Positions 55,462 to 64,000 of a DNA stretch of 64,000 bases are shown here, in pieces. Every line of letters starts with the position of its first letter. The stretch's first letter is position 1. Source of the DNA: Gadus chalcogrammus (Eukaryota > Chordata > Actinopteri > Gadiformes > Gadidae). The position numbers were made by a program, and so were the translations under genes. The stretch spans positions 4,935,055 through 4,999,054 of the forward strand of contig NC_079428.1 in the NCBI RefSeq assembly GCF_026213295.1, in the 5' to 3' direction. The notes beneath the pieces were generated by a model. It had not been told where the DNA came from. It worked only from the letters and a program-made list of their open reading frames with translations, and did no database searches.

Positions 55462-57425
55462 CTAAACTTTGTGTGTATTTGTTTCCGGATCTTTCTTCTG
55501 TTCTGTTCTGTTTAACATTACATCCCCATCAGTCACATCCTCTGAGGCAGCTTCTTCAGGTTCTGAAACACAAACATTTCAATCCGTCAATCATTCTATT
55601 AGAAAGAAGGAGAAGGAAGAGAGGATATTTATATTTAGAGCATTTAGCCAAAGTTTTTTATCCAAAGCGACTTACAATAAGGAGATTTTTCAAAAGAAAG
55701 AGAAACAATTTATCGCTGCCGGAATTGGTAATTACCAAGTGCCAAGCACTAACAATTGTTAGGTTCTTTGTAAAGAAGGAGGAAGAGTTATTGTAAGGGA
55801 GAAGGATTTATTCTGTACCTTTGTGTGTCCTCCAGCAGCATCCGCCAAATACCCCGAGAAGAACCAATAAGAGGACGGCCCGAACAGCATAGAGGAAACG
55901 ATGGTGATGGGAGGGGGGGAAGGATGTGGGAGGGAGGGATTCGGGAGAGGAGGTTGCTGAGGAAAGAGACCACATAATAAGAAAGACAAGCAAGCCTGCT
56001 GTGCTATTTAATCCTCAGATGAATCAACAGAACGCCCAATGAAAGAAGTTCAGGGCTGATATCACGCTACAGATGACGGGTTGACCCACATTGTTTTATG
56101 GTAATTTCAGAACCATTGTTTTAATTAATTAATGATAAAGAAGTTATACAATAGTCCCCCTTTAATGTGACTGTATAACTTCACCATGTGGAGACCAAAC
56201 AGAGCTCACCTCTGACAGCCAGCCAGCTCCCTGGAGACTCGGCATCAGAGAAGGTACACTTGTAGAGGCCTTCATAAGATCTGTTGACAGCAGCAAAACT
56301 CATCTCTCCCGTCAAACCGACCCCAATGAGCCGCCCATCTTTGGAGAAGGTACAGGACTGGTTTATTGGGGTCACAACAACCAACTGTTTACTGGACTTT
56401 AGGGACGTCAGGCAGCGAAGTGTAACAGAAGTTCCTTCTGGTACAGGGTGGACAGGACTCCCTAGGATCACAGACCCTTCTGTAGAAACACAGCATACTG
56501 TAAACCCATCTACCAAGCTCTATACTAGACACTAGACACATGCCGATAAATGTCCTTATAATTTGTGAATAATGTACTGAGAAATCCAACTGGTGATAAA
56601 GAGCCACACATACCAGTCACTGTGATGTTGACCGCTTCCCCTCGTTCTCCAGAGCGGTCACACCAGTAAGAACCCTTGTGATGTATTCCTGCCAGTGTAA
56701 TATTACATTCATGGCTCTTCTGAGAGCAAGCTGATTTAGAGTCAGTCATTATATGCTCATCAGCTCCGCAGCATAACGTGAAACTCTCCCGTTTGAAGAA
56801 CTGAGTCCTGGATGGGCTGATCCCCAGAGAACGGCCAAAGCATGGACCTGTAGTCAACCAAAACATTAGAATTCAGTCAATATTTTTAGAAATCAGTCAA
56901 TTAAAACCTTAGAAATCAGTCAATTAAAACCTTAGAAATCAGTCAATTAATTTAGGAAGCAGTCTTTCAAAACATTATAGATTAATCATTGCATTTATAA
57001 AACAATAAACACTAGGAATCAATAAATAAACCTCAAAATCAATGAATCAGAATAAATCAATACATTAGAAATCTGTCAATCAATACATTTAGAAATCAGT
57101 GAGTTAATACATTTAAGACGGTTTAACTCACTGTTTCCCCGGGTGAGGTGCAGCAGGACCGGGATTAAAGTCAGCCCTGAAAAGCACCGTGAACATTAAT
57201 TCATGATCACATCATCCAGCCCTGCTTGATGATTAGTTAATGTGAAAAGATAGTTCATAAATATATCAAAAATAAAAATATCTAAAACATACATTACTGA
57301 CCCCAATGCAGATGTATTATTTTATACCTATACATATTCAGTATAGACATTTTGAGATAATGCAGATTAAATTTAAATATGAAATATTGCACGGATAGAT
57401 GAATAACATCCTACTTACAGAACAT
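55462..57425 (-). CDS. Fc-receptor-like protein with two Ig domains, copy A
   Basis: Six exons join in phase: 57419-57425, 57132-57176, 56614-56847, 56210-56479, 55819-55956, 55462-55562 (stop 55462-55464), 264 aa. The start MFWLTLIPVLLHL gives a signal peptide split after 7 nt of coding sequence. D1 (18-95) has its disulphide region in SFTLCC..SYWC. D2 (96-185) has VTLRC..GLYKC. A membrane segment lies at ~209-227 (AVLLLVLLGVFGGCC), followed by a short tail to 264. The D2 pattern (SPVHPVPEGTSVTLRC, then GLTGEMSF.., GLYKC, ESPGSWLAV) is that of teleost proteins annotated as Fc-gamma-receptor or FCRL-like. The tail has no tyrosine, so no ITIM or ITAM. Two glycosylation sites (CNIT, VNIT) lie in D1 and one (NQSC) in D2. 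Family call is by resemblance; the ligand is unknown. A further exon cannot be excluded. Confidence 0.8.
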
Positions 57426-57749
57426 TGGACTTCATAACACGCTACTGAGCGTTAGATTCATAACACCGACTGATTCTCCGACAGACTGATTCTTGCTGTG
57501 ATGTCTTGTGAGCCTTCACACATGGGAGTGACAGAAGGATGTGCGTGGCCTGGGCTGTTCAGTTCCTCCTGCCTGTGCGCCCACAAGTATTTCGGTATGT
57601 GTGATGTTAATCAAATGTTTGGTCACATGTTATCAATCCAACTTAGTGCACTATTAATCATCAATATTTATCTATATCTATATCAATTTCTATATATATA
57701 TTTTTGTTTTATTGATTTCTAAATGTATTGATTGGTTTCTAAAACAATG

Positions 57750-58360
57750 TTATGTTATCTGATGTATTGATTGACTTCAGAGAGTTGGACTTCATACTGT
57801 AGAGCTGATAAGAGAGGAAAGACTCACGCTTCATCATTGTTTGTTCTCATGTCATGGAATGAATGGAATAACTCCTATCTCTTTACCTCTTCGTCACTCT
57901 TTATCACATCGTCTTCCGCCTAAAATCATTAATGACATTGTATCCCTTGCCCCTCCCCAACATGATGTTACTAGTGCTGGAGACATGGGATAAACCGAAT
58001 CAGGGGCGGTTCTAGACCAATTTTCATGGGGGGGCCAGACTGGGGCCAGTTGTTGGGTTGGAGGGGCACTTTGGGGGAGCGCAAAATATTTAGTTTAGTA
58101 CTGAGTAACGGCATTCAAAAACACAATATACAATAATTGGCTTTTTCCCATTACTGCATTTATTTCAGTAGCATAGTATTAAGTGTTTCCTTCAGTTACA
58201 GCTTTTGTCAGTATTATACATTTGCAATGTTTCATTGGTTAAAGCAATTGTCAATATTACAACATTTTGGGTTTCCTTCACTGACGTCAAACCACTCAGT
58301 ATCATACATCACCAACAGCAATAAAGTCAGGTTGGATGTGTTTTAAGTAATTCTGTATCA
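57750..58360. other. Spacer between the duplicated units
   Basis: No gene was seen. A stretch at 58000-58090 starting aggggcggttctagaccaat, then G-rich, looks like the end of a dispersed fish repeat. Confidence 0.5.
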
Positions 58361-58417
58361 GGTGACTGAGTAGAGAGATTGTTGTGCGATTAAGAAGTTT
58401 TCTCGGCTATTGGTTGT

Positions 58418-58520
58418 TCTGCTTTCAGTGACACTAACATGGACGGTGGACAATATAGCGTCTATGTTGTGGAACTAAGGACAAAAGTGCAGACAGCGGT
58501 TGGTGTGTGTGGGTGTGCGA
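58418..58520 (+). pseudogene. Short Ig-like exon remnant, copy B
   Basis: After ctgctttcag the DNA reads DTNMDGGQYSVYVVELR and then runs to a stop. It is the partner of the fragment at 54464 and keeps the tyrosine that copy A has lost. Confidence 0.3.
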
Positions 58521-59137
58521 CTGCGTGAATGGCTCTGGCTGGCCATATCATCATCTTTTGAAATCATTATCAGGTAGCCACATTTGTTCACATTATGCGT
58601 CTGCAACAGACTCCAACGATCTGCCGGAACTAGCAAGATTTGTGGTTAAGCTACAAACAAACAAACCATTAATAGCCAGATTTTAGAACATGCAGAACAT
58701 GTTTTTTTAATAAACAAACACAAAAAACATTATTTGTGCAAAAAGTAATATTACTATGAAACATAGCATTCCCTCCTTTTTGAATATATATTTTGCCTCG
58801 CTTTAGACTTCATTTGGCAGTTTTTTATATAACCTCAGGCGACTGCAGAGAGATGGAAGTGGTGTTCTGATGAGCTGAGGTTACAGACTCTGTCCTGAAC
58901 TGCATGTAGTCTCACGGTCTAGCGCTGTGTAAAAATAAATTGACTGCCCTGACACGAGAGCACTCGACAGTTGATGACCACAATGTGTCAAATTGATAGA
59001 TAGGACAATAGGGGAAGTTTGAGCACAGACAACTGTGGCCTGCTCGTTTTGAAAATGTTTAGCACTCTGCAGAATCACCCACATTAACATTTCATACCCT
59101 GATTACATTGTGCTGTTAACAATGATTATAACATGTT

Positions 59138-61156
59138 CTAAAGTAAGGCTTTGTGTGTACTTGTTTCCTGAACTTTCTTCTGTTCTGTTCTGTTTAACAT
59201 TACCTCCCCATCAGTCACCTCCTCTGAGGCAGCTGCTTCAGGTTCTGGAACACAAACATTTCAATCTGTCAATCATTCTATTAGCAAAAAGGAGAAGAAA
59301 GAGAAGTTATTTACTTTCAAATTTAAGGCATTTAGCAGAAGCTTTTATCCAAAGTGACTTACGATAAGGAGATTTGTCAAAGGAAAGAGAAACAATTTAT
59401 CGCTGTCAGAACGGTAAGTACCAAGTGCCAAGCACTAACAATTGTTAGGTTATTGTAAGGGAGGAGGAAGAGATATTGTAAGGGATGAAAAGGAGTAATG
59501 CATGTATGCAATAGTTGGCGGAGGACGTGGAGGAAGAATTATGTTGGGGAGAAGGAAGAGTTATTCTGTACCTTTGTTTATCCTCCAGCAGCATCCGCCA
59601 AATACCCCCAGAAGAACCAATAAGAGGAGAGTCCGTCCAGCGTAGACCAATGGGAGGAGACGGTGGGGATGGGAGGGGGGGAGGGATTCGGGGGAGGAGG
59701 TTGCTGGGGAAAGGAGACCACATAATAAGAAAGACAAGCAAGCCTGCTGTGCTATTTAATCCTCAGATGAATAAACATAATGCCAACTAAAAGAAGTTCA
59801 TCGCTGATATCACAACATTGTTTTAATTAATTAATGATAAAGAAGTTCTACCATAGTCCCCCTTTAATGTGACAGCTGAACTTCACCATGTGGAGACCAA
59901 ACAGAGCTCACCTCTGACAGCCAGCCAGCTCCCTGGAGACTCAACACCAGAGAAGGTACACGTGTAGAGGCCTTCATGAGATCTGTTGACAGCAGCAAAA
60001 CTCATCTCTCCCGTCAAACCGACCCCAATGAGCAGCCCATCTCTGGAGAAGGTACAGGACTGGTTTATTGGGGTCACAACACCCAGCTGGTGACTGGACT
60101 TGTGGGACGTCAGGCAGCGAAGTGTAACAGGACTTCCTTCTGGTACAGGGTGGACAGGACTCTCTAGGATCACAGACCCTGCTATAGAAACACAGCAAAC
60201 TGTAAACCCAGGTCTCAGGGCATTAAACTATTGAACCACAACGCAGGTTGATGAACGACGTTAATGCCAGGTGTACAACTGGGTCATATTGTCTAAAAGG
60301 ATCATTGATCCATAGTGCAGTGCTTCCTGATGGCATTATTCATCAGGAGTATGATGAATATTGTAGTGAGAGAACTAACTGGTGACAAAGAGACAAACAT
60401 ACCAGTCACTGTTATGTTGACCACTTCCCCTCGTTCTCCAGAGTTAGACTGACACCAGTAAGTGCCGCTTTGATATTCTCGAACCAGTTGAAGAACACAT
60501 TCATGTCTCCTCTGAGAGCAAGTATCTGAATTAGGCATTATACGCTCATCAGCTCTGCAGTATAACGTGAAACTCTCCTCTGTGAAGAACTGAGTCCTGC
60601 ATGGGCTGATCCCCAGAGAACGGCCAAAACATGGACCTGTAGTCAACCGATCAAAACATCAGAAATACAATCAATTAATTCAGAAACCAATCATCAAAAC
60701 ATTATAGATGAATCAATACATTTATAAAACAAAATATACATTAGGAATCAATAAATAAATCTCAAAATCAATGAATTCGAATCAATCAATACATCAGAAA
60801 TCAGTCAATCAATACATTTAGAAATCAGTCAGTCAATACATTTAAGACGGTATAAACTCACTGTTTCCCCGGGTGAGGTGCAGCAGGACCGGGATTAAAG
60901 TCAGCCCTGAAAAGCACCGTGAACATTAATTCATGATAACATCACCCAGCCCTGCTTGATGATTAGTAGGAGTGTGAAAAAATAGTTCATAAATAAAAAT
61001 ATCTAAAACCTACATTAGTGACCGCAAGAGTATGTCATGCAGATGTATTAAGTTATACATATGCATATTCAGTATAGGCATTTTGAGATACTGCAGATTA
61101 AATAGAAATATAAAATATAGCACAGAGAGATGAATAACCTCTTACTTACAGAACAT
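59138..61156 (-). CDS. Fc-receptor-like protein with two Ig domains, copy B
   Basis: Six exons join in phase: 61150-61156, 60862-60906, 60403-60636, 59912-60181, 59572-59703, 59138-59244 (stop 59138-59140), 264 aa. The domain plan matches copy A: signal peptide MFWLTLIPVLLHL, D1, D2, membrane segment (LLLLVLLGVFGGCC) and a tyrosine-free tail ending STHKALL. D1 and D2 exons have exactly the same length as in copy A. Here an upstream in-frame ATG could add 12 residues, but in copy A the same frame is stopped, so the shared inner ATG is chosen. Exon 5 is 6 bp shorter and exon 6 is 6 bp longer than in copy A, so the totals agree. Confidence 0.8.
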
Positions 61157-61639
61157 TGGACTTCTTAACAGTCTACTGAGTACTAGATTCATAACACTGA
61201 CTGATTCTCAGACAGACTGATTCTTGCTGTGATGTCTTGTGAGCTCTCACACGGGAGTGACAGACGATGTGCGTGGCCTGGGGTTGTTCGATTCCTCCTT
61301 CCTGTGCGCCCACAAGTACTTCTGTAGGCATGATGTTAAACAAATGTTTGGTAACATGTTATCAACCCAACTTTATCAGTAAATAAACATATATTTCAAA
61401 ATAAATGTGCAACACGTCAATTTTCAATATTGATTATTTCATGTGAAATACATACCCTGGATCAACTTGTGCATTTATAGTGTGTATTGCCTTTCTGTAT
61501 TCAAGTATTTTATATATATTTTTTATATTTGTATTGATTTATTTCTTAATGTATTGAGTGATTTTTATATGTATTGATTTATAATGTATTTATTGAATTC
61601 TAAATGTATTGAATGAGTTCTAATGTATTCATTGGTTTC

Positions 61640-62700
61640 TAAATTAATGTTACGATATCTAATGTAATGATTGATTGACTTCAATGGACTAAAGGAAACA
61701 ATACTGAATAAAGGCTCTTTTTAAATCTTTAAATGGCAATGCATTCAATCTGGGGTTTAAAAACATGATATTTGTTATTTAAATAAATATGATGTAACTC
61801 TACTATTACAGACACAAGTAACGTATTCAGTAAGCATATTCAGTAAGCATTGACTTTATTTCGACAGTAGGTGTCGCTATATCCCCAATAGAGAAACGTA
61901 CGCCTCTTTAGAGCCACTAATTAACCAGTATTGCTCGAGCCGTGACAAGCAACAGTCGGTGCTCGTTTTTACCGCAGGTATGAGTACAAAACAAGATGTT
62001 TCTGTTATATTTAGTAACCCTGTTCTGTAACTTGTTGGTACAATGCATTAAATACATATTTGTTAGTTTTTTTTCCACTGTTAAACAACATTTTACATCT
62101 TAATTGACTTAATCGTTTACGGCCTATAACTTAAGCCACCTGGTAATAGGCCTACACTAAAGCCATGATTGTAGTTGTCTGCGTGTCTGCACTTCCGACA
62201 ACAGTGGGTGCCATTGCAATACTCTGTGTTGTTTCGCCGGCTGTCTAAACGCACGTGGAGAAGCGAATGACTTCATTGCTATAACTATAAAAGCCCTCTT
62301 AGCACACAGGTGAGCCAGATCTACCTGCCTGTTCACACAACATCATTCCGCAGATTTATTGCAAATTTCAACCTGTCAAATTTAGATAATTTATTCGATA
62401 TGCACCTCCCTGGAGGTTAGGAAGGACACGGTTTATGGGGCAAATGGATATCAAACAAAATACTTCGCAGTTGAAGTAATTTATGTGCTTGAGTAATACA
62501 TGGAATAAATATCTTTAGCAATTCAGACATGTTGAAAATCGTAAGGAGTTTCCACCCTCCGTATTATTCAGTTTTCAGTGGGAGATACTGTACAACCAGC
62601 AGACAGAATTAGGCCACAGAACAGCACCATACAATCATTTGATTATACACCGTTGCTCTAAAGGGGCGGTCCTAAGATTAAGCCTTTAGGGGATAACGCT
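61640..62700. other. Region without recognised gene
   Basis: AT-rich. One good splice donor (accgcag|gtatga, cut after 61977) follows a CpG-containing stretch at 61900-61977. It might mark a 5' UTR exon of a plus-strand gene beyond the window. Nothing else supports this. Confidence 0.5.
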
Positions 62701-62759
62701 TAAGTTTACATATGTGTGTGTTTTACTGTAATGGGTTCATCCCAAGGGGAGCCATCCAG

Positions 62760-63325
62760 GACTGATTGATTATTTAATAGGGTTATAGCTTCTACAACCA
62801 TGGATCTATATGTTATAGGAGGGTTTGATAGGGTTGTATCTTCTACATCCATGGGTCTATATGTTACAGTAGGATTTGACAGGGTTATATCTTCTACATC
62901 CATAGGTCTATATGTTATAGGAGGATTTGATTGGGTTATATCTTCTAATTTATAGGTCTATATGTTACAGGAGGATTTGATGGGGTTATAGCTTCTACTT
63001 CCATGGGTCTATATGAGGATTTGATAGGGTCCATAGGTCTATACGTTACAGTAGGATTTGATGTGGTTATATCTTCTACAAACATAGGTCTATAAGTTAC
63101 AGTAGGATTTGATGTGGTTATATCTTCTGCAAACATAGGTCTATAAGTTACAGTAGGTTTTGATGTGGTTATATCTTCTGCAAACATAGGGCTATATGTT
63201 ATAGGTGGATTTAATAGGCTTACTGTATATCTTCTACATCCATAGGTCTATATGTCACAGGAGGATTTGATGTGTTTATGTCTTCTACATCCATAGGTCT
63301 ATGTGTCACAGGAGGATTCACCGAT
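62760..63325. repeat. 51-bp minisatellite, about ten units
   Basis: The unit contains cataggtctatatgttacag, gaggatttgat and ggttatatcttctaca. Because 51 is a multiple of three, the minus strand reads a repeated 17-residue peptide (e.g. DITTSNPTVTYRPMFAE) over parts of it, but the frame is broken by units of other length. Confidence 0.85.
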
Positions 63326-63559
63326 TGGTCCTCCGACTCTCCTCAGACCCGGCCTTCCCTCCAGCCCTCAGCCGCCCTGACGGTTTGGACGGAGGCCCGG
63401 ATGGGAGCGCTCCTCTCGGGTACGGAACAGAGGCGGGGTGTGGCCTCCGTGGTTCGGCGGTCGCCCTCGGGTTGGAGGGTAAGGTGAGGTGAGGGTGAGC
63501 CGTCGAGCAGCCATCAGGAAGCACACATGTTGTTGTGGTGGTGCAGAGGTCAGAGGTCG

Positions 63560-63607
63560 GTGTGGGGGGGTCTGGGGGGGTCTGGAGGGGGGGGGGGGGG
63601 GGGGGGG
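63560..63607. repeat. Poly-G tract
   Basis: tctggagggg and then about 25 G residues, close to the 51-bp minisatellite. No gene signal lies around it. Confidence 0.9.
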
Positions 63608-63727
63608 CGTGACCGCGGCCTGCCCTGGAATCCAATCGGTTACGGTTCAAATGCAACTAGACGGAGTTCACCACGAAGCATGGGCGCCTCGTAAAGAAAA
63701 GGAGCCCTGGCACATACACGCGTGAGA

Positions 63728-63777
63728 GCCCACGCACACGCACGTGCAAGCACACACACACACATGCACGCACGCAG

Positions 63778-63813
<36 letters not shown>

Positions 63814-63954
63814 AGGCACGCATGAACACACAGGCACGCACGCACGCTTGCAGGCACACACACGCACGCACGCACACACACACACACACCCAGTACGCAC
63901 ATGCAGAAGTACACATACACACACACACACACATACACACACACACACACACGT
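63728..63954. repeat. CA-rich compound repeat
   Basis: CA blocks mixed with cacgcacg and gcaggcac units. Thr/His and Cys/Val reading frames across it are artefacts. Confidence 0.9.
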
Positions 63955-64000
63955 AGGAGTTTAGGAATCGATACGTGTCATGTGCACACACATACACACA

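Larger units (their letters stand above)
54408..57740. repeat. Segmental duplication, unit A
   Basis: The unit matches 58363-61640 in the same orientation with many small indels (offset 3.68-3.96 kb). It carries one Fc-receptor-like gene on the minus strand and a short Ig-like fragment on the plus strand. The outer limits are approximate. Confidence 0.8.
58363..61640. repeat. Segmental duplication, unit B
   Basis: This is the counterpart of unit A. The signal-peptide exon and its flanks are identical over more than 45 bp. Intron sequences are alignable by eye with small insertions and deletions. Confidence 0.8.

Overview
The window is vertebrate, almost certainly teleost, genomic DNA. Genes are split into many short GC-rich exons with GT-AG introns. 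Introns and spacers are full of long (GT)n, (CT)n and poly-C tracts, tRNA-derived SINEs, small inverted-repeat elements and LINE tails. This very heavy short-repeat load would fit a cod-like (gadiform) fish, but that is inference; the order is not proven by the sequence.

Layout, left to right. (1) 1-4366, + strand: the 3' half of rap1gds1 (SmgGDS, armadillo repeats), seven coding exons to the stop, with a 3' UTR to about 6.2 kb. (2) 11224-17371, - strand: complete tspan5, eight coding exons, 268 aa, with a TspanC8-type eight-cysteine large loop. It is tail-to-tail with rap1gds1, and the two candidate poly(A) signals are only about 250 bp apart. (3) 18245-19354, - strand: a two-exon gene for a 274-aa secreted protein. 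It resembles a TGF-beta-family prodomain but ends, with its own poly(A) signal, before any cystine-knot ligand. (4) 19.4-25.2 kb: a microsatellite-rich spacer that probably holds the 5' UTR exon and promoter of the next gene. (5) 25398-49389, + strand: complete frem1. I could join 36 coding exons in phase to 2208 aa: signal peptide, N-terminal region, CSPG repeats, one Calx-beta domain and a C-terminal C-type lectin domain. (6) 51326-53858, + strand: a four-exon, 184-aa leucine-rich-repeat gene resembling LRMDA (C10orf11), with a minor-spliceosome (U12-type) intron. (7) 54.4-61.6 kb, - strand: a tandem segmental duplication carrying two 264-aa Fc-receptor-like genes, each with two Ig domains and one membrane segment. 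(8) 61.2-64 kb: no gene seen; a 51-bp minisatellite and a CA-rich tract.

The genes do not form a pathway. rap1gds1 next to tspan5 matches my memory of the human 4q23 neighbourhood. frem1, the LRR gene and the receptor pair are a separate set of neighbours.

The most unusual signals are the prodomain-only gene; two tandem repeats that copy a 5' splice site (tspan5 exon 4 and frem1 exon 24, the latter staying in frame); a U12-type intron whose only in-phase 3' end is AC; a GC-AG intron in frem1; a 10-bp direct repeat across both ends of frem1 intron 1; and the diverged first Ig domain of the duplicated receptors. All exon models were made by eye from splice consensus, phase and family resemblance. 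No transcript or database was consulted.
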